Shown here: one piece after another, positions 12,880 to 26,703 of the stretch
How positions within the stretch are numbered: position 1 is the stretch's first letter
Layout of the letters: every line of letters starts with the position of its first letter
NCBI GenBank assembly: GCA_029207755.1
Contig: JARCOQ010000004.1
Location: 35,070,560-35,134,559 of the forward strand
Direction: 5' to 3'
DNA length: 64,000 bases
Origin: Chamaea fasciata
Lineage: Eukaryota; Chordata; Aves; Passeriformes; Sylviidae
Translations under genes and position numbers: made by a program
Notes under the pieces: model-generated
What the model saw: only the letters and a program-made list of their open reading frames with translations
What the model was told of the DNA's origin: nothing
Database searches by the model: none

Positions 12880-14540
12880 TGGCCTTTGTTAAATGTAGTT
12901 CCCAGTGCTTGAAGGTCCTACCACCCATTGCTTTCAATGTGGTTTTAACAGCCTATTGTATTATTCCACTTTACCAGAGGATGATGCATGACAGGGAGAA
13001 TGATACCCACTCAATACCTCATGGTGTCCATGATGCTGTTTTTGAAATGAGTCCTGCTGTCCAAGTCAATTATTTTAGGGTGCCATGTTGCCACTGGACT
13101 TGCTTTTCAAGGCCCAAGATGGTGCTCCAGGCAGTGGCATGAGGTGCAGGGTACATCTCCAGCCATCCTGTGGTTCTGTACAGCACTGTCAGTACATAGT
13201 ACTTTCCTTGGTGGATTTGCAGGTGTGTGATATAATCAGTCTGCCAGGCCTCCACATATTTATGTTTTGACCATCATCCACCATACCAGAGTCTTTACTC
13301 ATTTGGTCTGCTTGATTGCAGTAAATTTTTCACAATTAGGCATCTTCTGGGAAATAGTGCCCATCGTTAACTTCACCCCTCTGTCATGAGCTCATCTTTA
13401 TGTTGCATCTTTTCCCTCATGGCCTGAGGCATCATGGGCCCAGATACCAGCAATAATTCACCCTTATGCTGCCAGTCCAGGTCCACCTGACACAGTTTAA
13501 TCTTGACAGCCCAATCCACCTATCCATACTTGAAATGACCTCCAGTAGCCCAAATCTTGGGTATGTGCCTCAACTCAAAATACTTTTACAGCCACCTTCT
13601 CTACCTGGGTAGTCATGTCTTGCCACTGTTCATCAGCCCAGACGGGTTTACCTGTTTCCTACTAGTTGGTCTTTTTCCATAGGTCCAGCCACCCCTGCAA
13701 TACATTTATTGTCATCCACAAGTTCAGTGCAGAGGTAGAACATGGGTAATTTCTCTCATTCAGTGATATCTAAAGCCAACTGGATGGCTTTCAGCTCTGC
13801 AACCTGACTTGATGCACCTTGTTCCTCCATATCTTCTGTGACTCGCCATGTAGAACTCTGTACATCTGCTTTCTGTTTTCAGTGTAGCCCAACCATACAG
13901 GAGGAACCATCAGTGAAGACATCATATTGTTTTTCATTTTCTGGTAGCTGATTATATTGTGGAACCTCAGCAGCACATGCCACCTTTTGCTCCTCCTGTG
14001 GTGATGGCAGTCCAAAGTTTTTGGCTTCGGGCCAGGTCATGATGATCTCCAAGACCCCTTAGTGACTGGGGTTTCCTGTTGGAGCTTGGTGTGTGATCAT
14101 AGTGATTCACTTATTCTATGGCAGCAGTGGCATGATTTTCCTTTGAACATCTCACCCAGCACCAGCAGTCAGGGTGCCAGGAGGAGATGTGCTTCAGTGC
14201 CCATCACTTCTGAGGCAGCTTAAACCCCATAATCATAAACTGCCAGGATCTCTTTTTCAGTTGGGGTGTAAACAGGCATTAGATCCTTTGTATCACTGAC
14301 TCCAAGACACCAGAGGTTGTCCTCAAGAGTCCCCAGGTACTTTTTGCCAAAGACTCCACAAAGGAAAATTTTGTTGGAGAATGCAGCAGTGTAGATCTTG
14401 TCCTGTCCTGGTTGGCCCAAGGTGTACTGTACAAACAGTATCATGTTTAATTTGTTCAAAAACTTGATGCTATTCAGGAGCCCACTTGGAACCATTATTC
14501 TTCTCTGACACATGATAAAGTGTGTAGACAATCTGACTGT
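12880..14540 (-). pseudogene. ERVL pol remnant: partial RT, RNase H and integrase
   Basis: From 14531 down, an open frame contains the end of the RT region and leads to MPVYTPTEKEILAVYDYGV, a block typical of the RT-RNase H junction in ERVL. RNase H follows: VFTDGSS with TDGSS at 13900-13914, and AELKAIQLAL at 13762-13800, in different frames. Integrase begins near 13255 with AWQTDYI, whose Asp is the expected first catalytic residue. A second Asp lies in DSRTHF (13044-13061). The position of the third catalytic residue, near 12957-12985, reads LVKWNN, so the Glu is not evident. In-frame stops at several points and frame changes show that it is dead. Gag, protease and the RT catalytic core are absent. 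Confidence 0.8.
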
Positions 14541-14555
14541 AATCTAAAGTATGCT

Positions 14556-14730
14556 TTCTCCAAAACCCCTTTCTTCTGCCCCTCAGTGATGATGGAAGTG
14601 GTATAGGGTAACACTCCAGACACACTCACAAGGCTCCAGGCTTGGCCACCTCACGGTTACTGCAAAAAAAAAAATAACCCTGTCCTTGGGTAGAACCAGA
14701 ACTGTTGCCAACAGCATAGCAGGTAAATCT
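14556..14730 (-). repeat. ERVL 5' LTR piece
   Basis: This segment is homologous to 12140-12295 in the same orientation. It lies on the 5' side of the pol remnant when read on the minus strand. An A11 run interrupts it at 14664-14674. The inner end near 14556 stops abruptly beside RT sequence, which marks the internal deletion. Confidence 0.6.
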
Positions 14731-14989
14731 GATCCTGGGCTTCATCCCATATGAGAGCTATTAGCAGTCATGATCATCCTGGTATAGTGCTTAGGTCTCT
14801 TCACCTTGGAAAAGTTACAGAATTCTAGTACTTAAAGGTTGACTACAATAATGCTGGAGACTCTCACTTTGCGAAGAAGCACATGCAGAAGACAAGGGGC
14901 TGTGGATAGTTCTACTGGGGACGTACCATCCCAATATAAGAAAGAAATTTCATATGGTGAGAAAAGCTTTTACTAGAACAACTTTCTGA

Positions 14990-15125
14990 GGGGCGTGGTA
15001 GAGTCCCTCTCACTGGGGGTTTTTAGGATGCAATTGAAGAGAGTGCTCAATGATCTCATCCAGACTCCTTTCCCATTAAAGTTTGGACCAGATTATTACC
15101 CAAGCTCTTTTCCAGCCTGAACTGT
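14990..15125 (+). mobile_element. CR1 LINE 3' end fragment, plus strand
   Basis: The sequence holds the end of CR1 ORF2 and the 3' UTR in diverged form: GTGGTAGAGTCCCTCTCACTGG..., then GATCTCATCCAGACTCC..., then CTCTTTTCCAGCCTGAACTGTTCC. The arrangement matches an avian CR1 terminus, but the terminal octamers are no longer clear. This is an old, short fragment. Confidence 0.6.
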
Positions 15126-18100
15126 TCCACAAATTTAGCATCAATGAAACAGTACTTGTCTCACTTCAAAAAACTGAAACAGGCCAAAGGATGAGATCAA
15201 GCAAATCAAGCCTTCCTTATCTAGCTGAACACCTTTGATTGTGCTGGATTTATGGGCTGTTCTCATTGGACTGCTGCTGTCTGCATACATGTTAGAATAG
15301 ATTGTGTAGGATGTATTTACAAAGATTTTACTTGAAATATCTCAAGGTAATATTACTAGAGCTACTTGATGACTCATGATGTGATTTTAAGTTGCGTCAT
15401 ATTACAAATTCTGTAGGATGTAGTTTTTCTGCTTTTGAGGAGGTGTCCTTATATCTAGGTTCAATAAAGTATTAGTAAATCCTGAATAGAAATGTAGTGC
15501 TTCTGTTCCTATGCTCATTGTCAGTACCACTACTACTGCTGGATGATGACAAGAATATGGATGTTTACTGTTGGAGTGGAAAACTTATGATGCTGGTTAT
15601 AACTTAGGTACCTGCAGCTCCAATCAAGTTTCTTCTAGCTACATGTAAATTTTAAACACAAACAGTGTGACTTTTTTTCCCCCCCAAGAATGGAAGCACA
15701 AATTGTTTGCAGACAACTCTTAGTCTGGTTGTTTTTTGGAGAGGCTACAGCTCAAATTGAGAAATGTGTTTCTTATTCCTGGGAAAATAAAACTCTCTGT
15801 ATAAGTGATCTGAATCAAGCCAAGGCTTGTTCTTAAGTGGCTTTCTCTCCCAGAAGACTACAACAATATATATATTTCTGCATAAAAGTCAGTTCTTTTT
15901 TCTGCCTACATACCATTAGAATAGTTACTGCTGTTTGCACCCCTCTTTTGGAATATAGCTAATATAAAAGAATAGATACTTGTTCAGAGAATTGGGATGC
16001 TAATGAAAAATTATTGTGAAAATGTTGGTGACTTTAGGATTTTTAAAGCTCATTTCTATTATAATAATATTTTTGGGCCAAATATGATCAGGCAGTGTCC
16101 TTTAGAATAATCTTATGTCTGCCATGGAAATTTCTGAAATCAAATTGAAATAATCTCCTTGCATAAGGAAATCTGTTCAGTGCTAAATTGCCCTTGAGAT
16201 TATAGATTCTGAGCTTCAAAGGTTTGAACTAATGATGTTCCTTTACTTAAAGTATTCTTTCTTTTGCCCAAGTCTAAAATTCTACTGAAATTAGGATTGA
16301 AAGTCCTAAATGTAGTTTGCAAAAGAAGATATTTCTAAAATACAAGATCAGAATTGACTCTACATAAAAAGACATACTTTTTTTTTTCCTGCTGGCTACA
16401 TTTTGACCTTTCTTAAGCTCTCATAGGAATGACATTTGTCTTTATAATACCACTGCTAATGGCAGAGCAGATTTTGTGTCTGCGTAATTGTGTTATATGT
16501 TTTTCTGTGTCTGAATTACCTCTCACCTTGGGAAATATAAAACTTGGAAGATCCAAGTTTAGTGAAATTCTGATTCTTCATTTCAAGATTTTGACTGTGT
16601 GAAAGCAAATAAGCTGTTTCTGATTAAACACGGAGCATCCATACTTCAAGCAGCTTTTTTTTGGTCTGCCATCAGACCCATGTTTAACAGATCTTTTGCC
16701 TAAGATTGACATCTACAGTAAAAATGGCATTAGTTGAAAACTTGAATGGTGATTATTGCTAACTTATCTTCTAGGAAGATATTCTACTCAAGGGTTACAG
16801 AAATAAGAAATTGCACAATGGCCAGATGTCACATTAGCATATGCAAATCCATCCTACTCATGCAAAGCTATTTACCATGACTAGCTGCAGACTTGCAGCA
16901 CACTTGATAAGACTGTCAAAAACAACCGCTGTTGATGGTATTGGAGCAGGAGTAAATGGATACCATGGGAAAAAAGATGCAAGAAATCCAAGGACTATAA
17001 TGACAAAGTACAGCACTTGAGAAAAGAAGTCTTTATGTGGCTTCAGGGTGCTGGTCCCATGAGTTAGGTGATGCTTATATGGGCAAGTGTACTAGATAAC
17101 ACAGAATAGGGAAAGTGGTGTGTTTGTTTGGCTTTATTACCTGGATTTAGCTGTCAGCCTTCTGGAGCTGCTGCATCACTTTCTTCTGACTACCACTTTG
17201 AGACATCAATCTGGGTAATCAGAAGTGTCTCTGTGATGTTGATGTTAATATGAACTTTGTACCACTGCCCTATATCTCAGATTTTTCACAGTATTGTGGA
17301 AGGAAAATGAGATTCAGTCCTACCCCCTGCCAGTCTCTCTGCTTGGTCTCTCCATCCAAGTTGCATAAGTTCTCACTGACCTCTTTCTGCAACTTTTCTA
17401 TTTAAAAAAAAACCCACGCCTTCCTTTTGTTGCCTGTCCAATCCTTTTCCAGCCTCTCCTATAAGAAGAGTGGCAGGCAGTCACCACAATCTGTATTTTG
17501 AGTGTTTACAATTAGATGGGGAAGCTAAGATTTCACAGCCAAATAATTAAATACAACGTTAATGGATTCTGTTAGTCATATTGCACTGAATCTTATTAAA
17601 GTGCTTAACCATGCGCTTGAAGGAAAGAAACATTTAAAGTGAGTACTACAAGTATTCTGAATACTAATTAATTTGTTCAGAAATCCTACTTCAGTATCAG
17701 TTTGATGATATTAAGAAGCAATGTTAATGTTAAATCCCATCCTATTTGTCAGTCAAGAGGAAATTTCCAAAATGAGAGCTCTGAGGAGCTTGTATCCACA
17801 AGTTTCTGCTGAACTTAAGGTATAATGGTGGTGAACTCATGTGGTGAACTCATTGGTCTCCAAGCAAATTAGTGTCCTGTTCATCTATTTAAATACTCAA
17901 AAGGAATTAAAGTCTCACCTTTCACTGCAGGTGCTGTCCAGGTTTCTGTAGCTGCCCTCTCCTTGGCATGGGAAGGCTCTTGTAATTGTGGAAGACCTGT
18001 CTTTAATGGCAGTATCTCTGTAGAATGACAACCCAATTATTTTGAGGCCCTGTAGATAATGTTTAAGAAATAAGGAAATTCATATGCAATGCTTTAGGGG

Positions 18101-21100
18101 CTTTTAACATGGCATTTCCTTGTGGTTTTTATTTTCTATTTTTTAAAATTATTTCTGTCAGAATTTTATATTTGAATTAACAAGAGGATAGTATCTTCCT
18201 TTTCTAGAGAGTGTAATTTCTTTTCAATGGTAGACTAAAACTTTTATCTCTTCCTACCTCTCCACACCAGTGGTGCAATAAGACTGGATGCAATAACATA
18301 AAATATGGTTGAGAAACAGGTTCTTGAATATACAGTTTTCTTCTGTGTCCCTTTTCATCACTGATTATGGACACAGTAGAGGGATGTTGTGTGCAGCAGT
18401 TCTGATCTGTGAAAAGGTGCACCTGGCAAAGGCATAAGAACAGAGGCCTACAGACAGAACACAGGAGGTAATGAAATTCTGTATTGGAACACATGACTCA
18501 AGATGTTCCATGTAAAAAATGAGTTTTATACTGGCTTAAAGGAAGTAGAATTTAAAAGGAACCTGAAACAAAGGTTTTTACTTACTATGGTCAGACTATT
18601 ATACTTGATCTTTTTAAAATGTCAGTAATAATATTTTCTTGTGATAAAATTTTCTAATGACCCAAAGAGCCTTTGGATCCTTGCCTCTTACACCTTAGGG
18701 TAGCTTTTCACACATCAGAGCTTTCCAAGAAAAAAAAAAGCAAAAACAAAACCAAAAAAAACCAAAAACAAACAAACAAACAACCTGTTGAAAAATGGCT
18801 GAAAGAAAATATTTTATTTATCCAACAGAATAGACACTCTTCAACAGCTGCAACAGCTCTGTTGTGCTTATCCAAAGCTTGTCCAAAATACTTATGTTTA
18901 TATTTTTTCATTTTTGAAACAAGATGAGTAGACAGTTAACAGCCCTTTTTCAAGGATTCAGACAGATGAAAATGTAAAGATTATCACAGGTACTCTAACC
19001 TATGTAAAAGGGAATGTCTAAGGGAAAGGTAGAAGTGCATCCATCTGAATACAACATCTTTTCAGCTCCACTAAGCCGTTTTTTAGTATTCACAAAGTAC
19101 TGCAGTTTTGTAACAGAGATTTGCTTTCAATCTTAGCAATTGGTTATTTTTATTTGGTAGTATTTTGAATAGTAGCCCTTCTGGAAAAATTAAGACTTAT
19201 TAGTTATGAAATTTGCTCTGATGGCTGATCAGGTGTCAAGATGAGAGTTTTTAGGGTAAGGTGAGTGATCATATAGCTGTGAAATGGAAATCCAGTATTT
19301 TGTACTATGTAGCTGCTATTCAAGAAGAATAGTCTTTCACAACAGCTAATGGCCTATGTGAATATATAGCTTTTATAGTCCACATATTTTACATTTGGTT
19401 GGAGTTAAGATAGTGGGAAAACCAGACATTTTTCAGGAAATTATGACTTTTTAGTTATTCTAAGTTTTTTTTTTAATATTATATAATACCATTTGTTTTC
19501 TGACAGCTGTGATTGAAACTTCTCTGCCATTACCACAGACAAAAGATAAAAATATTTGCCTTTTTTGTAAGTGGTTGCTGAAGCATCTAGAAATGGTTAA
19601 ATTGCTTTTCTGTCTTAAAGAAATGAGAAAAAAATCCACACTAGAAAGAATTGCTGTGAAATTTTTGTCTAATAGACCTTCTGTAGAATTTCTGCTTTAC
19701 AAAAATACAAATAATAGTTTCATTATTAATGTATTATTAGAGTCAATGAAATGGCAGTATTTTATGCTGATGAAGTTTACATGAAATAGAGAGCCCTTGT
19801 GGGCTGGTGGCTGGAGGAGGTTATAGGGTTTTGCTTCATATAAACTTTTTGTCTTTTTGACAAATCAGCATGGGACTGTCAGAGAAACTTTAGAGATAGA
19901 AGGGAAGGGTTGAAGAATAATTCCATCTCTTTTTTGGGAGTCTTCTGAGAGCATTAAGGGAGAAAAGGTACATTTACCAATGAATTTAGGTACAGGCCTC
20001 CAGTGCACCAGGTACTCAGGTCATTAGGGAACAGGTAACAGCTCACAGAAGGCAGAGATACCATTTGTGGGGAAGAGCTGTCCCCCCGTGCAGAGATGTA
20101 GATACATCACTGTGTAATAGAAAATGTACAAGATTTCAAGATTCCCTCAAATATCAGGTTTCTTTTTCTACTTGAGCTTTATGTGAAATGCTCAATGTTT
20201 TTGCCCCTTTCTGCTTTAGAGTGCAAGTCCTTGTAAGTGATCCCTGGAATTACTTTTAACTCCATTTCATTTCTACCTGTATGCCATTGCTTTAGCCCCC
20301 ATTTTCACCCATACAGCAATTTTCAGGTTGCAGTACAGCGTTAAACTCTAAACAGTAGCTAGTGGCTCATTTACAACATCTTTTCATGGTTTCACTGTCC
20401 TTCTAGACCCCCAAGTTGTGGTAATGTGCAAACGAGTTCAATGACCACTGAAGTTTTTCCCATACTAGAAAACTTTCATAAAGCTGAGAACCTTAAATAA
20501 ATACTCACTACATGGCAAGTATTTTCATAGTAGTAGTTGTTAAGAAATTTGTATGCCTTAACTGCTAAGAAATCTTAAAGATGAAAGATATTATCTGGCT
20601 TTCCTGAAAAGAACTTTACAAGTACAGCTTTAAAATTTCTCAGTGATTCAAAACAAAGGTGGCAATGACATTTTTTTTTTAATTTCAGAAAAAACCACAA
20701 TTGTAGATAGCTAAAAAGGCTGTCAGTTCCTGCCAGTAAGTGTCAAGAATAGTTTCTGTGGTACTCTACAGTAACTCATAATTTAAAGCAGATCATGCAT
20801 TCTTACAGCACTGGTTACATAAACACAATGCTTCACTTGGAGTCTTGTTTGTGCAAAACACACATGTAATAATTATAGAAAATCCTTTTCAGGCATATTT
20901 GACCTTTTTTCCCTCTTTCTTTTTCTCCACAAAGTTCATCACATGCCAACTACCTGCCCACATTTATTCCAAGCTGCTCTGCACACCAATGCAGCAGCTT
21001 CCTGTAGGAGGTATGGCTGTTCTATCCAGATAGGTTTTGCTTTTTCCTGTGTGCCTGAGTGTCTACTTCGGGTAAGTCAGTTGCTCATATGATGGACCAC

Positions 21101-24100
21101 ATAGCTCCATGATAGCACAAAACCTTCTCTTTTTTGTTAAAAACAAACCAACCCTGCAAACTAACAAAATGTAACTGTTCCGCAGAAACCCTTGAATTCC
21201 TTGGAATCACTTGGGCAGCAGTGTCCTATTCCTTTTGCCATACTCCCTTTTGGTTTTTTGATGGTTAGGCAGGTCTGACAATTTTTCTCTGGCACTACAG
21301 AAAGCTCTTGTGTTTAAGTTATATGGTGATATGATGAGGCTGTGAACTCTTGCTGCTACAATTTATTGAGGAATCCAGGATGTGCTTGTTTTAACAGACT
21401 GATGGATTTTTATTCAGTTTCAAAGGCTTGTTATTTTTGAAATTACTTAGCAAAGACAACAGTAGCTCCATTTCAATTAAGAGGTATCCTTGATTTATGC
21501 TTTATGTTCATTTTAAAAATGATGCCTGAAAAATTGAAAGGGAAGGTACTACATGATGGTTTTGCACGAAATTCAACAGAAAATATGAGGGTTCAGTTAA
21601 CATGTACAACAAAGCTTGCACAGTAATGGTGATTTCCATTAATAGTTTACTTCTAAATGCTGGTTGTTTCGTTATTGTGACTCTTCAAGAGCTTCAGAAA
21701 AATGTGAGAAAATGCAATCAGTACAACAAAAAGCATTATTGCAATATTAACTCTGATATTCATAAGCTCTCATAGAAATCTCTCTTGGGTATTGTGTATT
21801 GATTTAGTCTTTCATTAGGGGAGACTTTTCTGTTAACAAAGGTGCTTTACTGTGTGAAAAAAAGGGATTAAGGAACATTCTTTAATCATCTGAAATGCAC
21901 AAAAGAAATCACCATTATCAATAAGGAGGGTGTTGCCTTATCTACATCTATAACTTGTTTTCTGACATCTGGTAGGAAACATACCTTAGATCTGTGCTGC
22001 TGTTATGGTGGTATTTAGTAGGTTATGCTTTTTGTAAAGTAAGCAAGTTTTTAATTCACTGCATATGCCATTTAAGGATACATTTCCTACAAGCAATAAA
22101 GTGCTTAAAATGATAGAAATTGTTGAATCTGCTCAGCTTCAGCAAGATTTTTAGGCAAACAAATAAATGAAATCAGTTATATGGATATAAAGCAAGCAAT
22201 TTTTTTGATCTTTTTTTCCTAGACTATTCAAATCAGGCAGCAAGAAGGGAGTAACAGAAATTATTCATATGCAATTTCTTTTTGCCTGCACTGCTACCTG
22301 GTAGTAGCAATTGGTTTTGACTTAAGAAGCTTTCAAAGATTATATGCTAAAAGAGACTCTATGTGAAACTTAGTGAATGCCCTGTGAAAAAAAAAAAAAG
22401 GCCTTATAAGCATATGTGTCTCTTCAAAATGGTGTTTAGAGTTGCCAGAAAAGACAAGGGCATTCTGGAAGTCCAAAATAAAATGGGACCGGACATGCAG
22501 CCAAATTCCTTTGCAAGCATATTATCTCCAGCATGTATGGGGCTTGACTTTGCATGAATTGTTTACAACGATAAACTGAGCAACTGCACACACAAGCTTG
22601 AAGGTACTTGTATGGTTGCTATTAATAGTTATATGGTGCTGTTTTGTTGGCATTACATGCACATATGTGCTCTTTATATTTGCTACCTAAGGGGCCAGAC
22701 TCTTGCCAACCTTTTGCAAATTGAAAGATGAGTACTATTTGCAGTGTGAGGTGCTAATTGCTTATTTTGTTAACTTTGCTGGAAATATGAGTAACAGAAT
22801 ACGAAAGAATGTTCTGATTCAGGGAAAAAATTGCATATATTTCATTTCAAGCATGTGCTGAATCCTATTCACTTTAATTAGAATATCTATACACTAAAAA
22901 TAAAGTGTATGTATAAATTTCTTGTTGAATTGGGTTCTTTCTGCACAACTGTTTCTCCATCTCTTTTGCAAGGCACATCAATTTTTATTGTTCAGTTCTT
23001 TGATACTCTACTATCTACTCTATAATTGAAAAATTTGCCTTGCTTGGAATACAATGTAACACATTTAAAAATATTTTGTTTATAAAGCTATTGTACATTA
23101 TGACAGAAATAGTGACAGAATTAAATTTCTCTTATCCCACAATCTACTGGAGGAAACTCTAGGTAATGCAATATCTGCATTCTAAGAAATTGCGTCTTTT
23201 ATTTTATTTATTTTTGCCAGACTTTTTATTCAAAATAGTTTGTTCGCTAGCGTGCTCATGCATGTGCCTCATTTTTTGTCTCTGCTTCTTATAAGCCACT
23301 CTGCCCACAACAGACCACTAAGTGAGAAGAATGGTATGATACCATCTGCATTTTCCATGCACTTCCAGGCAAAGGCTTTTTCATTTTGTATGTTATTGTC
23401 TGTGCTGTGAGATAGCACAACAGAGCCCTTTGTTGGGTTCTCAGCTGAGCTGTTCACATGTGCTGATTCAACAAAGTACTGCTTCTTCTGTTGCTGTTCG
23501 TCCACTAAGTACTCTGCCCCAAAATTGAGGGAGATGTGGCGGTTATTCAGCCCTAAAAGCTTCCTAAGTCAAAACGAAGCTCTCAAAGATACAGGCCACA
23601 GTTTTCAAAATAATTGAGGCATAATTTTATTTTATATCAGTGGAGTAAATTCTCTTCCTCCCAGGGAATTCCTGAGGAAGTTTGACAGCTTTTCAGTCCC
23701 CACTGAAAGGCAAGGGATCAAGTGTGCCTTTGGACCCCAGGTTGCAACAACTTGCTGTTAAACCCATCCTCCACTATCCAATCAGAACTTTCTCAAACTG
23801 TCAGTATTTTCTGTGTCACAAAGCAATGTGGAGTTTGTGTACTCTTCATCATTTGTGCTATGTAAATCTCTGCTCCAGCCCATCCTTCTGCAGCGTGAGG
23901 AATCTTTTCTGCCTTCAGATGTTCCCAATATGCTTTATGGTCCTGCTATATTTTAGCAGCTTACCAGGAATATGTCTGATACCAAATCAATATCAGAAAA
24001 AGAAGGAAAAAAAAAAAAAAAGATAAAATGAAAAAATTAACAGTTGCAGCAAATTCTTCTACTTCCACTCAATTAAGGGCATGTCATAATATTTTTTTAC

Positions 24101-26703
24101 ATTTATTGCTATTTAGAGCATTGCTAATCTACGCTGGACACGCATCTTTCAATACACAATCACATAACAATGCTTCTTGGAACAGGCCTTTCTTTTTTTT
24201 GGTAGTTTTAGATAACGACAGTATTCTGGTTACAATGAGTGTGGAAGCTTGTTAAAACAGTGCATCAAATGGCAGGCTGATCTCTCTTTTCCTCAAACTC
24301 CTCCTTGTGAAGAGTGTTGCTGCTTCAGAAGTTCTACAGAATGTCCCAAAGTTAGGGACAGGAAGTTTGAGTGCAGAGTTTGGAAAAGTTAGAACAGCAC
24401 AATGGCAAATTTGGAACCATGCAGATGTAATACATGTGATGTGCAGACATCTAAGACCTGGCCATGTGAATTTCTTTAAATACACCTATATGGATAGCCT
24501 ATCTGAATCACTAAACTGAATGTTTCCTGGGTGTTTGGGTAAATTATTCTCCAAAAAAGTCAGAATATTCTGTACTTGGTATAGAAGAAGGGCATTTGAG
24601 GTAATTGTTTAAAAAGAATTAAGATAAAAAAGTTTCTTGATAAACTGAAAGTACATTTTACTTTATATTCAACAACATGTGTTTTTCTAGTACATTCCCC
24701 TTATAGATTGACCTTTTCCCTTCTGCTAATTTCTTGCTGCCAGGCATATACATTTCAATAATGTCGTTCCATTCGTCGACTATCAAGCAGTAAATAAGTA
24801 TAAAAGAGTTAATATATTTGTAGACTAATTAAGCTTGCCCTAGCTCTGCACACTTTGATGACAATTTTTCTTAAAATGTGTGCTTGCCTATCCTTGGCAT
24901 TTGGAAATTAAACTTACACTGTCATAAAACTCAGGATAAAAATCTTTTGCAGGTGAAGGTGTGATAACTATGTGCATCCTAGGTAGCAGAAAAGACAAGA
25001 GTAGATATTTTTCACAGTGAGCCAATTTGCAACAGGTGACCGTATTTATTCATCAAAAGTTTACTGTAAGCATTAACTAGTGAAACATAAGTACCTGTGG
25101 AGCAGACAAAGATTAATGATACCTGTGCTCACACAGTAAAGTTTGTGTTCCAAACAAATTATATTTGCTTCTGTTAAATGATGCATAAGTCTGATAGGTG
25201 CAGATGAACGTGTGTTCAGGATGAGTGAGCACACTTGTTTGAATGTCATATTTATCCCTGTATTTTGTCAGAAAATGAACTTCTTTGGAGTTTGTGCTTG
25301 AGCTGAGCATATGGTTGTTGATCTCTGGAGATGACAGCCTATCTGAGCAATAGCTCCTTATGGCTTGAGCTCTCCTCCGCTGGCAGATGCTTTGGGCTTT
25401 TCTACAATTAAGTGGAGATCATCACTGTTTTCTTTGAGCACTGCTGTGCCTTGTACTCTGAAGTGTTTTGTTAATCACTGTCTGCCTTCGACAGAAGCTG
25501 CCAAAGCTCTCATTAAGTTTGAATTTTGAGATGTCATGCTCGAATGATGGAATTTCATCCCTTTTCTGGATGAATGGAACTGGCTGTGGAAAGATGCCAA
25601 CAAAAAATCATGACACTGAAGTATATCTGCTTTGCATTTCACTGCTGAAACAAAAGGGAGAGAGAAGGGGGAAAAGAAAACTTTCTTTCTGTTTGTCTCA
25701 TATTCAGAGCAAAGACTGACTTGTGTGGTTTCCTGGAAGACAACAGTCATAGGGCCTTCACCTCATCATCTGTAGGGCTCATGTTGCTGCTTTTCATGAA
25801 CAATCTGTCATTGTCTTGTTCTCAACTGTGAATCTTAAACCACCTTTTGAATGCCACTTACTCTGTCATTGGAAAATATAGTTTAAGATGCTCAGTGACA
25901 ATACATTTTTTTTAAAAAAAATTAAAAATCAACATTTAGTTTGAGGCAGGAGCTCCAGTGATGACATTATGATGAAGTATAATAGGTACAAACTAATGTA
26001 ACATTGCTTCAAGAAACATTTCTTGCACACATGCAAGCAAAACCAAAATGCATCTGTTGACTGGTTAGTGACTTGCATCAGGAAGCTAAGTGTGTGAATT
26101 GTGGTGTGAAAAGATGTTGTCCATTTCTCTTGGTGGATTCAAATATTTCAATTGTAATAACAAAATTGAGCTTGGAAGAAAAAGCTGTACTAATTAGCGG
26201 CAGTATCTAATAATTTCTGCCACATTCTGTACAGCAACTTATGAAAGCAAAATGCATGGACTTCACACATAGAGCAGCTCTCTGCTGTTGAACTAACGGT
26301 TTTTGTCCTAATGACACTAACATTTATAAATGTGCTGTTTAACCTATGGGTATAATGCCATTTATATGTTCTTGATTATTTTCACATTGGCCTACTGTGA
26401 AATTCTGAATATATGAATACCTCCCAGTTGAGGATATTCCTATGGGATCATGGCTCCTTTAAGACAAAAATGTGCAAAAGAATGATCTTGTAGAGAAAGA
26501 CAAAGGCAATATCTTCCCACTTAAACTTGACATTTTTGGGGTTTTCATGCTTTTGTAGAATATACTCAGACTCCACACATATATATGATATATGATTTCT
26601 ATTTTGTAATGTTGTCTGGAGGAATACCTTCATGTTATTCCTTTATATCCTTTTCTTGGACACCTCCTAATCTGGCAAATCTGTCTGATACCTAACAGAT
26701 ATG
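15126..26703. other. 11.6 kb of AT-rich sequence without a recognised gene or transposon
   Basis: I recognise no CR1, LTR, exon or RNA gene in this interval. Open frames reach only about 115 codons (23682-24026, ending in an A-rich tract) and look random. Minor features are an A/C-rich stretch at 18728-18784, A runs at 22386-22399 and 24006-24020, and a direct repeat of GTGGTGAACTCAT at 17828-17853. The region could hold conserved non-coding elements, but these cannot be detected from one sequence. Confidence 0.5.
18728..18784 (+). repeat. A/C-rich low-complexity tract
   Basis: Runs of A are broken by single G or C bases (AAAAAAAAAGCAAAAACAAAACC, in pieces). The sequence then becomes CAAACAAACAAACAA. 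This is simple sequence without a transposon attached that I can see. Confidence 0.8.

Larger units (their letters stand above)
12011..14730 (-). mobile_element. ERVL-type endogenous retrovirus remnant, internally deleted, minus strand
   Basis: Read on the minus strand, the order is LTR piece (about 14730-14556), then the end of RT, RNase H, integrase, and a second LTR piece (about 12295-12011). The two LTR pieces share, in the same orientation, a block that reads on the plus strand as CTTCTGCCCC(C)CAG, then GATG, CCAGACACA-like sequence, GGTTACT/GGCTACT and CTTGG. The pol sequence resembles avian ERVL proviruses. Gag, protease and most of RT are missing between the right-hand LTR piece and the RT remnant at about 14540. 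No env was seen, which is normal for ERVL. Stops and frameshifts are frequent, so this is an old, inactive copy. Confidence 0.8.
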
